Source: Bog-756 sp052326605 (GTDB lineage Bacteria; Actinomycetota; Acidimicrobiia; Acidimicrobiales; RAAP-2). Taken from it: 64,000 nucleotides of DNA. The DNA is taken from contig JBKQMB010000074.1 in NCBI GenBank assembly GCA_052326605.1, forward strand, positions 39,704 to 103,703, in the 5' to 3' direction. Of the stretch, positions 42,469 through 50,997 are shown in pieces. The first letter of the stretch is position 1. Each line of letters opens with the position of its first letter. The position numbers and the translations under genes were made by a program. Below the pieces are notes generated by a model. The model was not told where the DNA came from and made no database searches. It saw nothing but the letters and a program-made list of their open reading frames with translations.

Positions 42469-43559
42469 CCGGCGTCCACCAGTTCGTTCCGGCGCTGCTG
42501 CCCAGGGACGCAACGGGTGATCACACACTGGCGCTGCGCGACACCTTCAGGAGCGCGGGATGGGAGTCGGAGATCTACGTCGAGGCGGCCCATGACGAGT
42601 TGATGGACAAGGCGACCTACTTCGAGCGCTATCCGGAACGCGCCGAGCCGGGCGACATCCTGCTCTACCAGCTGGGCACCGCGTCGCCGGTGGCGGACTT
42701 CCTCCTGTCGAGACCCGAGCCCCTGGTGCTCGACTACCACAACGTCACGCCCGCCTCGTTCTACGAGGGATGGGAGGACCACACCAGCGAGAAGGTGGCC
42801 CTGGCCCGGAGCCAGGTGGCCGCACTGGCGCCTCTGGCCGTCCTGGGCATCGCCGATTCGGCGTTCAACGCGGCCGAGCTCCGGCGCCTGGGGTGCCGGA
42901 CGACGGCGGTCGTGCCCATCCTGATCGGGAGGGACGGGTGGGTCGACCGGGTCGACGAGCGCGAGCTCTCGCGTCTGTCCGCTGACCACGGGACGGCGAC
43001 GGTGCTCTTGTTCGTGGGCCGGATCTCGCCCAACAAGGCCCAACACCACCTGGTGGAGGCACTCTGGCTCTACCGCCGCTGGTACGACCCGGCAGCCCGC
43101 CTCCACCTGGTGGGGCCGGCGGTCACCGCCTCCTATGTGGACGCCGTCTTCGCGTTCGCCGCCGAACTCGGACTCGAGGGGGCCGTGCGACACGGCGAGC
43201 ACCTCACGCCGGCGCAGCTGGCTGCGTGGTACGCCGATGCCGACGTCTTCGTTTGCGTCTCCGAGCACGAGGGATTCTGCATCCCGCTGCTCGAGGCCAT
43301 GGAGTCCGACCTGCCGGTGGTCGCCTACTCGGCGGGCGCCGTCCCAGAGACGCTGGGTGACGCGGGGATCCTCCTCGACGACAAGCGCCCCAGCCTGGTG
43401 GCGTCCGCGGTCGACCGTGTGCACCACGACCCGGTATTGGCCGACCGGCTGGTCGCAGCAGGTCGGGGGCGGCTTGAGCAGTTCGGCGCGGCGGCCACCC
43501 GTGCCCGGTTCGTCGAGGTGCTGGGCGCCCTCGCTGCCGGCCGGGGGGTCGGCGGATGA
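42465..43559 (+). CDS. GT4-like glycosyltransferase, HQFVP type (copy 1)
   Basis: A 364-residue GT-B glycosyltransferase. N-terminal VHQFVPALLPRDATGDHTLAL, then LDYHNVTPASFY in the acceptor domain; the donor domain has LLFVGRISPNKAQHHLVEAL and the GT4 signature SEHEGFCIPLLEAM (E-x7-E type), followed by VAYSAGAVPETLGDAG. It transfers sugar from an activated donor to a growing glycan. Paralogues are at 45.8 and 49.9 kb. The GTG overlaps the upstream stop, and the next gene starts in its stop codon. Confidence 0.85.
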   Translation: MTGVHQFVPALLPRDATGDHTLALRDTFRSAGWESEIYVEAAHDELMDKATYFERYPERAEPGDILLYQLGTASPVADFLLSRPEPLVLDYHNVTPASFYEGWEDHTSEKVALARSQVAALAPLAVLGIADSAFNAAELRRLGCRTTAVVPILIGRDGWVDRVDERELSRLSADHGTATVLLFVGRISPNKAQHHLVEALWLYRRWYDPAARLHLVGPAVTASYVDAVFAFAAELGLEGAVRHGEHLTPAQLAAWYADADVFVCVSEHEGFCIPLLEAMESDLPVVAYSAGAVPETLGDAGILLDDKRPSLVASAVDRVHHDPVLADRLVAAGRGRLEQFGAAATRARFVEVLGALAAGRGVGG

Positions 43560-44803
43560 AACTGGTCTTCGTGACGCCCCGGTACGGGACAGAGGTCATC
43601 GGTGGAGCGGAGACGGCCGCCCGCATGGTTGCGGAGCGCCTCTGCCTCCGCCCCGACTGGGAGGTCGAGGTCCTGACCAGCTGCGCCCTCGATCATCTGA
43701 CCTGGGAGAACACCGAGCCGGCGGGCACGTCGGTGCTCAACGGGGTCACGGTCCACCGCTTCCCGACGGCAAGCAGGCGCCTCCTCGACTACTTCGAGCT
43801 CGACGCCAAACTCCGGGTGGCGCCGACGGCCGCCACGCTGGCCGAGTCCCGTCGTTGGGTGGCGCTGAACGGCCCGATGTGCCCGGGGCTGGTCGACGCG
43901 GTGGCGGCCACGGATGCGGACGCCCTGGCCTGCTATCCCTACCTGTTCGCCACCACCGTCGACAGCATCGCCGTCTCCGAGGTGCCCACGGTCCTCCACC
44001 CAGCGGCCCACGACGAGCCGGCCATCTACCTGCCGGCGTTCCGGCGCAGCTTCCGGGACGTCGACGGGTTGGTGTACCACACCCAGGCGGAGCGCGACCT
44101 GATGGAGCACGTCTTCACCATCGGGGCCCGACCGCAGATCGTCCTGGGCCTGGGGGTCAACGACCCGGCCGGGGCCGGACGGAGGGGCGGCGACATCCTG
44201 GGCCTCGGGGAGCGTCCCTACCTCTGCTACCTCGGTCGGGTCGACGAGCACAAGGGGTGCGGAATGCTCGCCGAGTACTTCGAGCGGTACAAGGAGCGCC
44301 ACCCCGGTGGTCTCGCCCTGGCTTTCGTGGGCCCGGTCTCCGACAAGGCCCCCCGGCATCCGGACATCGTCGTGACCGGCACGGTGTCCGAGGCGGACAA
44401 GTGGGACATCCTGGCCGGAGCGCAGGTGATGGTCACCCCGTCGGCGTACGAGTCGTTCTCGTTGGTGCTGTTGGAGGCGTGGACGCTCGGCGTCCCGGTG
44501 CTGGTCAACGCGGCGTGTGCCGCCACCATGGAGCACTGTCGTCGATCGGGCGGGGGGGTGTGGTTCGACTCGTACCGGACCTTCGAGGTGGCCGTGGACC
44601 GGCTGGCAGCGGATGCGGGGCTCCGGACCGTACTGGGCGATGCCGGCAACCGCTACACCTCCCGGTACTACCGCTGGCCGTCGATCATCGGCCGCTACGC
44701 CGATTTCCTCGAAGGCGTCATCGACCGGGGCCACCGCAGCGCCATCAGGTCGGCCAGGCTCGAGATACCGGTAGGCGGGACCGAGTATGTCCGGAAAGGA
44801 TGA
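43556..44803 (+). CDS. GT4-like glycosyltransferase, PRYG type (copy 1)
   Basis: A 415-residue GT-B glycosyltransferase beginning MKLVFVTPRYGTEVIGGAET (a donor-loop GGAE as in GT4), with LHPAAHDEPAIYLPAF, YLCYLGRVDEHKGCGMLAEY and the signature TPSAYESFSLVLLEAW. The paralogue at 51.0 kb shares the N-terminus, the TILHPAAHDEP-type segment and NAACAATMEHCRRSGGG almost residue for residue. It overlaps the HQFVP-type enzyme by 4 nt; the two types occur as a pair twice in this locus. Confidence 0.85.
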   Translation: MKLVFVTPRYGTEVIGGAETAARMVAERLCLRPDWEVEVLTSCALDHLTWENTEPAGTSVLNGVTVHRFPTASRRLLDYFELDAKLRVAPTAATLAESRRWVALNGPMCPGLVDAVAATDADALACYPYLFATTVDSIAVSEVPTVLHPAAHDEPAIYLPAFRRSFRDVDGLVYHTQAERDLMEHVFTIGARPQIVLGLGVNDPAGAGRRGGDILGLGERPYLCYLGRVDEHKGCGMLAEYFERYKERHPGGLALAFVGPVSDKAPRHPDIVVTGTVSEADKWDILAGAQVMVTPSAYESFSLVLLEAWTLGVPVLVNAACAATMEHCRRSGGGVWFDSYRTFEVAVDRLAADAGLRTVLGDAGNRYTSRYYRWPSIIGRYADFLEGVIDRGHRSAIRSARLEIPVGGTEYVRKG

Positions 44804-44807
44804 GCGG

Positions 44808-45788
44808 GTGACAGACGACGAGCAACCGGGGCCGGACGAGGAGGAGCTGCTGGCGGCGTTCGACCGGTTGCGGCCCCAGGGAAGCCTGCGGTGGGGCTTC
44901 GACGACGCCATGCGCAGGGTGGCCAATACCGACGGTCAGGCTGCAGCGGGCGCGGCCCCGTGGGAGGGCCTCCCCACCGACCTGTGGGAGCGCGGGAGGT
45001 CGGCCCGCATCGGCCGGCGCTTCGTGGGCGACGTGGCCGGTGTCCTCGCCGGCCTCCTGGCTGCCGATGCCCGGCGGGTGGCGGATGCCGCCGTGGCCGG
45101 GGTCAACGCCGCCAACTGGGATGCACTCCGCTATCTGGCGGCCCGGGTCGAGCTGCTGGAGGCCCGGGTCGACCCGGTGGGCCTCGAGGTCGCCGACCTT
45201 TCGGTGCCCGCGCCGGACACGGGCGAGTGGGCGGAGGCCGTCGGGACCTGGCTGCACCCGGGCGACTCCGAGTCGACGATCTTCGTCGGGGAACTGGGCG
45301 ACGGGGCGCTGCTCGACGCCCTCAGGGAAGCCGGCCGACGGGTACGCGGGGTGGACCCCCGGGGGGCGTCGATCTGGGAGGCCTTCGCCCGTGCCGGCCG
45401 CGAGGGGAAGCCGGACAGCGCCGATCGGCCTGCCCCGGAGCTGGTGTTCGGCGAGGTGGCCGGGCGACTGGCCACGATGCCCGACGGCAGCACCGGCGGT
45501 GTCGTCCTGTCGGGGTGTGTGGACCGCCTCGATCTGGTCGGGAAGGTCGGGCTGGTCCACCAGGCGGTGCGGGTCACCGAGGCGGGCGGTGCCGTCGTGC
45601 TCCTGGCCACCGACCAGTCGGCGTGGGACCGGTCACTGCCCCTGCCGGCGCGGGATCTCCTGCCGGGACGCCCCCTCCATCCCGAGACCTGGCTGCTCCT
45701 GCTCCGCCGAGCAGGGGCCGCCGATCCGGTGTGGCACCGACCGGTGCAGGGTACCGTGCATGCGGTGGTGGCCCGGGTGGAACGATGA
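44808..45788 (+). CDS. Methyltransferase-like protein of the glycan locus (copy 2)
   Basis: This 326-residue protein is a diverged paralogue of the one at 41.3 kb: both end with an LxPGRPLH-xTW-xLL-xxG segment and share a Rossmann-like core; here motif I reads FVGELGDGALLDALREAG and the acidic loop VDPRG. The N-terminus is acidic with a helical region. GTG 44808 follows AAAGGATGAGCGG; ATG 44787, overlapping the preceding gene, is the alternative. With motif I weakened, it may bind rather than methylate. It precedes another HQFVP-type glycosyltransferase by 13 nt, as copy 1 does. Confidence 0.6.
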   Translation: MTDDEQPGPDEEELLAAFDRLRPQGSLRWGFDDAMRRVANTDGQAAAGAAPWEGLPTDLWERGRSARIGRRFVGDVAGVLAGLLAADARRVADAAVAGVNAANWDALRYLAARVELLEARVDPVGLEVADLSVPAPDTGEWAEAVGTWLHPGDSESTIFVGELGDGALLDALREAGRRVRGVDPRGASIWEAFARAGREGKPDSADRPAPELVFGEVAGRLATMPDGSTGGVVLSGCVDRLDLVGKVGLVHQAVRVTEAGGAVVLLATDQSAWDRSLPLPARDLLPGRPLHPETWLLLLRRAGAADPVWHRPVQGTVHAVVARVER

Positions 45789-45801
45789 TCGGGGGAGACC
45801 G

Positions 45802-46896
45802 ATGAAGGGGATCCACCAGTTCGTCCCCATGCTCCACAGCCACGACGCGGTGGGGGAGCACACCCGGTCACTGCGGGACCTGCTCGTCGCCGCCGGGGTG
45901 CCGTCGCACATCTATTCGGAGATCCCCGATCCGGCCACCGCCGGGGAGACGCGTCCCTACCTCGACTACGAATCGGAGGCCGAGGCGGGTGACGTGCTCG
46001 TCTACCAGTTCGCCACGTACTCGGCGATGGCCGAGTACGTGGCGGCGCGGCCGGAGCCCCTCGTGATCAACTACCACAGCATCACGCCCCCGGAGTACTT
46101 CGGCCCGTGGAACAACGCGATCACCCGCCTGCAGGTCGGGGCCAGGGCCGACCTGGACCGACTGGCGCCGAGGGCGGTGCTGGGGATCGCCGTGTCGCGC
46201 TTCGACGCCGACGAACTGGGTGCGGCCGGATGCAGTCGGATCTCGGTCATCCCGGTGGTCAATGTGCAGGTGCCTCCGGTCGAGCCGGACGGCGCCACCC
46301 TGGACCGCTTGCGCGAGCGGTGGTCCGACCCGGGCGGTGCCTGGCTGTCGGTCGGGCGCCTGGCACCGAACAAGGCGCATCAACAGGTGATCGCCGCCCT
46401 GTTCGTAGCGCGGGCCACCTCGAACCCCGGTGCGCATCTGGCCCTGGTGGGGTCGCCCTCGGAGCCGGCCTACGCCGCCGCCCTCAGGCGCTACGCCTCG
46501 TCCCTCGGCCTGGCCGATGCGGTCGAATTCGTCTCGGGCATCAGCGACGCCGAGCTGGCCGCCCACTACCGTGCCGCAGACGTCCTGGTCATGCTCTCCG
46601 AGCACGAGGGGTTCGGGGTGCCCTTGGTGGAGGCGATGGGCCAAGGGCTGCCGATCGTGGCCTTCCGCGCCGGAGCGGTGCCGGAAATCCTCGGCGACGC
46701 GGGGATCCTGCTCGACCACAAGGGCCCCCGCCGGGTGGCCGAGGCGGTGTGCGGGCTGACGTCGGATTCGCGGGAGCAGGACCGGCTGGTGGAAGCCGGA
46801 AGGGTGCGGTTGCGAGCCCTCGACCTCGGAGGAGCCGGAAAACTGCTGGTCGAAGCCGTTCAGGGCGTGTCGGCATCCGGTGGCACCGGCCCGTGA
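45802..46896 (+). CDS. GT4-like glycosyltransferase, HQFVP type (copy 2)
   Basis: A 364-residue paralogue of the enzyme at 42.5 kb (same length): IHQFVPMLHSHDAVGEHTRSL, INYHSITPPEYF, LSVGRLAPNKAHQQVIAAL and the GT4 signature SEHEGFGVPLVEAMGQGLP, followed by VAFRAGAVPEILGDAG. The ATG at 45802 has GGGGGAG upstream. It is the last gene before the leaderless clpP promoter; unlike the other two HQFVP copies it is not followed by a PRYG-type partner. Confidence 0.85.
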   Translation: MKGIHQFVPMLHSHDAVGEHTRSLRDLLVAAGVPSHIYSEIPDPATAGETRPYLDYESEAEAGDVLVYQFATYSAMAEYVAARPEPLVINYHSITPPEYFGPWNNAITRLQVGARADLDRLAPRAVLGIAVSRFDADELGAAGCSRISVIPVVNVQVPPVEPDGATLDRLRERWSDPGGAWLSVGRLAPNKAHQQVIAALFVARATSNPGAHLALVGSPSEPAYAAALRRYASSLGLADAVEFVSGISDAELAAHYRAADVLVMLSEHEGFGVPLVEAMGQGLPIVAFRAGAVPEILGDAGILLDHKGPRRVAEAVCGLTSDSREQDRLVEAGRVRLRALDLGGAGKLLVEAVQGVSASGGTGP

Positions 46897-46946
46897 TCGG
46901 GGTCGTTCGCCCGACGGCCCTGCGTCCGCGCTGAGGCCCGAGCAAG

Positions 46947-46952
46947 TAGGCT
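46947..46952 (+). promoter_or_regulatory. Leaderless-type -10 box (TAGGCT) for clpP
   Basis: TAGGCT lies 8 nt before the clpP ATG at 46961, with no Shine-Dalgarno sequence in between. It would transcribe clpP and the exporter genes as a separate unit from the upstream glycosyltransferases. Confidence 0.5.
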
Positions 46953-46960
46953 CTTGGCTC

Positions 46961-47629
46961 ATGGACGACTCTCGTCATTCGGCCCTGCACGCCCCCGCCA
47001 CCGCCTTGCGCAGCTCCACAGTGGAGATGAAGTCAGCGCCAGACGTCGGTCCGAGTTCCGACATCTTCCAACGCCTGTTGAAGGAGCGGATCGTGTTCAT
47101 CGGTTCGGCGATCGACCAGAACACCGCCAACCTGGTCTGCTCCCAGTTGATCCTTCTCGAGGCCGAAAACCAGGAGCGGGACATCTCGGTCTACATCAAC
47201 TCCCCCGGGGGCTCGGTGACCGACGGCCTGGCCATCTACGACACGATGCAGTACGTCCGTTGCGACGTGCGCACCATCTGCGTCGGCCTTGCCGCCTCCA
47301 TGGGCCAGTTCCTGCTGTGCGCCGGCACCCCGGGGAAGCGCTTCGCCCTTCCCCACAGCCGGATCCTCATGCATCAGCCCTCGGGCCAGATGCAGGGCCA
47401 GGCCTCCGACATCGCCATCCAGGCCGAGCAGATCATCTACCTGAAGCGGATGATGGCCGAGCGGATCGCCTTCCACACCGGTCAGCCGGTCGAGCGGATC
47501 GAGGCCGACTCCGATCGTGATCGTTGGTTCACCGCCGAGGAGGCCCGTGACTACGGCTTCATCGACGAGGTCATCCAGAAGGACGCCATGGAGGTCCCGA
47601 CGGCCGGAGCGGGGACCACCGCCAAGTGA
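46961..47629 (+). CDS. clpP: ClpP, ATP-dependent protease proteolytic subunit
   Basis: A 222-residue serine protease of the ClpP family with an intact catalytic triad: S113 in GLAASMGQF, H138 in LMHQPSG and D187 in SDRDRWF, with the same spacing as in E. coli ClpP. Also present are VYINSPGGSVTDGLAIYDTM and the handle helix. An N-terminal tail of about 34 residues is longer than usual and may be a propeptide. No clpX, clpC, second clpP or tig gene is nearby; instead its stop overlaps the start of the polysaccharide exporter permease (GTGA). Self-compartmentalised protease needing a Clp ATPase encoded elsewhere. Confidence 0.9.
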   Translation: MDDSRHSALHAPATALRSSTVEMKSAPDVGPSSDIFQRLLKERIVFIGSAIDQNTANLVCSQLILLEAENQERDISVYINSPGGSVTDGLAIYDTMQYVRCDVRTICVGLAASMGQFLLCAGTPGKRFALPHSRILMHQPSGQMQGQASDIAIQAEQIIYLKRMMAERIAFHTGQPVERIEADSDRDRWFTAEEARDYGFIDEVIQKDAMEVPTAGAGTTAK

Positions 47630-48609
47630 GCCTCAGCGTCGAGCCGACCGCCCACTCGGATCCCGAGCACGTCCAGGCCATCGGGGGAGGCACCCGCTTC
47701 GTCCCCGGCCAGAGTCACGACCGGGTCACCATCGTCAACGGCAAGGTGCAGCTGGGTCAGAGGCTCAAGGACCTCTGGCTCAATCGTGACCTGTTGCTCC
47801 TGCTCACCCGGTCCGAGCTGAAGGTCAAGTACAAGGACTCGGTCCTCGGCTACGCCTGGTCGATGCTCAACCCGGCACTGGTCCTGACCATCTACTTCGT
47901 GGTGTTCAAAATCATCGCCCGGAACCACCAGCCGTTCTTCGCCATCTGGTTGTTCGCCGGCCTGCTGGCCTGGAACCTCTTCAATACCGCGGCCATGGGT
48001 GCCACTTCGGTGGTGGTGGGCAAGGCCGGCATCGTCAAGAAAGTCGCCTTTCCTCGTGAGCTGCTGGCCCTGTCGGTGGTCGGCGTAGCGCTGGTGTTGT
48101 TCGCCATCCAGGTGGTGGTGCTCATCCTCGCCCTGCTGCTCTTCGGCATCCAACCTGACTTCACATTCGTGGCCATCCTTCCGTTGGCCCTGGTGGCACT
48201 GATCGTGTTCACCGGCGCGCTTTCCATCTTCCTCTCGGCCGTCAACGTCTACCTGCGGGACACCCAGCATCTCACCGAGGTGCTGCTGATGGCCTGGTTC
48301 TGGGGCACACCCATCGTCTACACGTTCGGATTGATCTCCGGTGAGCTGGCCAAGTACCCCTCGCTGCTGTGGATCAAGTACGTCTATCTGTGCAATCCCG
48401 TCACTCCGATCGTGATGACCTTCCAGCGGGCCATCTACGGGAAGACCCAGTACACCTATGCAGGTCAGGTGTACCACGTGCTGCCCAATTGGGGACCGCT
48501 CACGTACGCCGGGCTCGTAGGCATCGTGTTGGCCGTGAGCATCGGGTTGTTCCTTTTGGCGTTGATCGTCTTCGGCCGGCTCGAGGGCAACTTCGCCGAG
48601 GAGCTCTGA
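47626..48609 (+). CDS. wzm: Wzm-like polysaccharide ABC exporter permease
   Basis: A 327-residue ABC-2 type permease. About 55 cytoplasmic residues precede the first membrane-associated helix; the family region starts RDLLLLLTRSELKVKYKDSVLGYAWSMLNPAL, followed by six membrane segments and the motif VNVYLRDTQHLTEVLLMAWFWGTPIVY. With the ATPase downstream it exports a lipid-linked glycan through the membrane. The GTG at 47626 overlaps the clpP stop, so its translation should be coupled to clpP. Confidence 0.87.
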   Translation: MSLSVEPTAHSDPEHVQAIGGGTRFVPGQSHDRVTIVNGKVQLGQRLKDLWLNRDLLLLLTRSELKVKYKDSVLGYAWSMLNPALVLTIYFVVFKIIARNHQPFFAIWLFAGLLAWNLFNTAAMGATSVVVGKAGIVKKVAFPRELLALSVVGVALVLFAIQVVVLILALLLFGIQPDFTFVAILPLALVALIVFTGALSIFLSAVNVYLRDTQHLTEVLLMAWFWGTPIVYTFGLISGELAKYPSLLWIKYVYLCNPVTPIVMTFQRAIYGKTQYTYAGQVYHVLPNWGPLTYAGLVGIVLAVSIGLFLLALIVFGRLEGNFAEEL

Positions 48610-48612
48610 CCG

Positions 48613-49881
48613 ATGGCCGTCGCCGCCATCGAGGTCAAGGACATCTCCAAGCAGTTCCGCCTCTACAGCGAGAAGCACACCTCGCTCAAGGAGCGGGTCA
48701 TCCACGGCGGCAAGATGCCGTTCACCCCGTTCTGGGCCCTCCGCGATGTCAACGTGGACATCAATCAGGGCGAGACCTTCGGGATCCTCGGCCGCAACGG
48801 GTGCGGCAAGTCGACGCTGCTCAAGTGCATCGCCGGCATCCTCAAGCCGACTTCGGGGGAGATCCGGGTCCGGGGGAGCCTGGCCGCCATGCTGGAGCTC
48901 GGCGCCGGATTCCAGCCCGACCTCTCCGGCCGGGACAACATCTTCCTCAACGGCTCGCTCCTCGGGCTGCCCCGCTCCGAGATCGCCAAGCGGTTCGACG
49001 ACATCGTGGCCTTCGCCGAGCTCGAGGACTTCATCGACAACCAGGTGAAGTTCTACTCGTCCGGCATGTACGTGCGACTCGGGTTCGCCGTGGCCGTCAA
49101 TGTCGAGCCCGACGTGCTGCTGGTCGACGAGGTGCTGGCTGTCGGGGACGCATCCTTCCAGCGCAAGTGCATGGACCACGTGAAGAAGTTCCAGCGCGAG
49201 GGCCGCACCATCGTGGTTGTCAGCCACGGTACCGACACCATCCGCCAGAACTGCGGCCGTGCGATGGTGATGAACCACGGCCAGGTCATCACCGTCGACG
49301 AGCCGGGCGAGGCGATCCGGATCTACCTGGCCGACCTGCTCGGCGTGGGCACCCTCGCGGGCTCCGAGTCGGGTGGGATCGAAGGCAACGTACTCGCCAT
49401 CGGTACCGTCCAGGCCGAGCACGGTGGCAGCGGTTCGCGACACCACATGTACCCCGGGGAGTCCCTGACCGTCACCGCCGATGTCGACAGTCTGGACGCG
49501 GTGCCAAACGCCATGGCCACCATCGCCATCCACGACGACAAGAACGAGCTGGTCTTCGCCTCCGACCCCGACGACCCGGCCTGCGCCATGGACATCCCGG
49601 TCGGCGGTGGGGTCGTCCGGTTCTACTTCCCCGAGGTACCGCTCCTCGACGGCACCTACTCGGTCAGTGTCGGGGTGCGCAGCGCAACCGAGACCGCCAT
49701 CTTCGACTGGAAGGACCAGGTGACCCAGTTCGAGGTGGCCAATCCGGGGCGCTCCACCGGCCGGGTAAGACTTCCGGTCGACGTGAGCTTCCGGCTCCGG
49801 TCCAGCGGCCACACCGGAGAGGTGCCGGCGGTGGGGGCCCAGTTCGCACCGCTGGCCGGTTGGGAGGAAACTGCTTCGTGA
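48613..49881 (+). CDS. wzt: Wzt-like polysaccharide ABC exporter ATPase with C-terminal domain
   Basis: A 422-residue protein. Residues 1 to about 250 are the ATPase: ISKQFRLYSEKHTSLKERV, Walker A GRNGCGKST, the Wzt-type GAGFQPDLSGRDNIFLNG, signature YSSGMYVRLGFA and Walker B LLVDEVLAVGD. Residues about 270-400 form a beta-rich domain placed as in Wzt proteins of O-antigen export, where it recognises a modified chain end (LTVTADVDSLDAV, GTYSVSVGVRSATE). With methyltransferases in the same locus this hints at a capped glycan. It starts 3 nt after wzm and overlaps the next glycosyltransferase (GTGA). Confidence 0.87.
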   Translation: MAVAAIEVKDISKQFRLYSEKHTSLKERVIHGGKMPFTPFWALRDVNVDINQGETFGILGRNGCGKSTLLKCIAGILKPTSGEIRVRGSLAAMLELGAGFQPDLSGRDNIFLNGSLLGLPRSEIAKRFDDIVAFAELEDFIDNQVKFYSSGMYVRLGFAVAVNVEPDVLLVDEVLAVGDASFQRKCMDHVKKFQREGRTIVVVSHGTDTIRQNCGRAMVMNHGQVITVDEPGEAIRIYLADLLGVGTLAGSESGGIEGNVLAIGTVQAEHGGSGSRHHMYPGESLTVTADVDSLDAVPNAMATIAIHDDKNELVFASDPDDPACAMDIPVGGGVVRFYFPEVPLLDGTYSVSVGVRSATETAIFDWKDQVTQFEVANPGRSTGRVRLPVDVSFRLRSSGHTGEVPAVGAQFAPLAGWEETAS

Positions 49882-50966
49882 CGGTCGGCCGCATCGACCA
49901 GGTGATCCCGTCGCTTGCCAGCAGGGACGCCATCGGCGGCCACGTGGTGCAGCTACGGGACCTGTTGCGGTCGAAGGGCTACCAGTCGGACATCTACTAC
50001 GGCACTGCCACGCCGGATCGCCTCGAGTACGGCTTTCCGGTGAACCGCCTCGGTGACCGCCCGTCGGCCGGCCGGGTCCTGCTGTACCAGCTGTCCATCG
50101 GAAGCGGCGTGGCCGACATCTTCCGCGAGCGCAGTGAACGGAAGTTCGTCAACTACCACAACATCACTCCGGCCGATCTGCTCGAGGCGTGGGTGCCCGC
50201 CGTGGGCGAGGAGGTCCGCTGGGGTCGGTCCCAGCTGCGTGATCTGGCGCCCATCACCGAGTTCGCCATCGCCGACTCCGTCTACAACGAGCGGGAGCTG
50301 CAGGCCGCCGGATACCGTTCGACCACCACGGTCCCGTTGCTCATCGACCTGGAAGGGTTCGGCGGCTCGCCAGACCCCGCTCTGTCGGCCCGCCTGGCTG
50401 CGGACAAGGCGGACGGGGGCGCCGACCTGTTGTTCGTGGGGAAGGTCTCCCCGCACAAGGGCCAACACGACCTGGTCAAGGCGCTGGCCGCCTACCGCCG
50501 CCTCTACGACCCCGACGCCCGGCTCCACCTGGTCGGCGGGGCGATCAGCGACGAGTATCTCCTCGCCGTCGAGCGCTTCGCCGAGGAGTTGGACCTGGGT
50601 GACGCCGTGGACGTCGCCGGATCGGTGACCCACGAGGAGCTGATCTCCTACTACGCGGCGTCCGACGTCTTCGTGTGCCTCTCCAACCACGAGGGCTTCT
50701 GCGTTCCGCTGCTCGAGGCCATGTACCACCGGCTACCGATCGTGGCCTATACCAACACCGCGGTCCCCGAGACGGTGAAGGGCGCGGGGCTGATCCTCCC
50801 CGACAAGGAGCCGGCACGGGTGGCGGCTGCCATCGACCGGGTGGTGCGTGACAGCAGGCTGCGGGCGGCACTGGCCGAGGCGGCGTCGGAGCGGGTAGCT
50901 TCGTTCGCCCTCCCCCGGGTCAGAGAGCGGTTCGCGTCCGCCCTCGACGCCGCGTGCGCCGCGTGA
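49878..50966 (+). CDS. GT4-like glycosyltransferase, HQFVP-related type (copy 3)
   Basis: A 362-residue GT-B enzyme related to copies 1 and 2 but with a changed N-terminus (IDQVIPSLASRDAIGGHVVQL). It has VNYHNITPADLLEAW, LLFVGKVSPHKGQHDLVKAL and the GT4 signature SNHEGFCVPLLEAM, in which the first Glu of the usual E-x7-E is present as HEGF. The GTG at 49878 overlaps the wzt stop. The PRYG-type partner follows after 31 nt, mirroring the arrangement at 42.5-44.8 kb. Confidence 0.84.
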   Translation: MTVGRIDQVIPSLASRDAIGGHVVQLRDLLRSKGYQSDIYYGTATPDRLEYGFPVNRLGDRPSAGRVLLYQLSIGSGVADIFRERSERKFVNYHNITPADLLEAWVPAVGEEVRWGRSQLRDLAPITEFAIADSVYNERELQAAGYRSTTTVPLLIDLEGFGGSPDPALSARLAADKADGGADLLFVGKVSPHKGQHDLVKALAAYRRLYDPDARLHLVGGAISDEYLLAVERFAEELDLGDAVDVAGSVTHEELISYYAASDVFVCLSNHEGFCVPLLEAMYHRLPIVAYTNTAVPETVKGAGLILPDKEPARVAAAIDRVVRDSRLRAALAEAASERVASFALPRVRERFASALDAACAA

Positions 50967-50997
50967 GGCCGGCGGTCGGATCCACCCCCCGCGTCCG

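Noticed and set aside
46961..47629. clpP as part of a standard clpP1-clpP2-clpX locus
   Set aside because: The flanking genes are a glycosyltransferase and wzm; no second clpP or clpX ORF is present.
48369..49877. Long open frame leading into the third HQFVP-type glycosyltransferase
   Set aside because: It overlaps wzm and wzt in another frame and has low-complexity Arg/Gly composition; the real start is GTG 49878.
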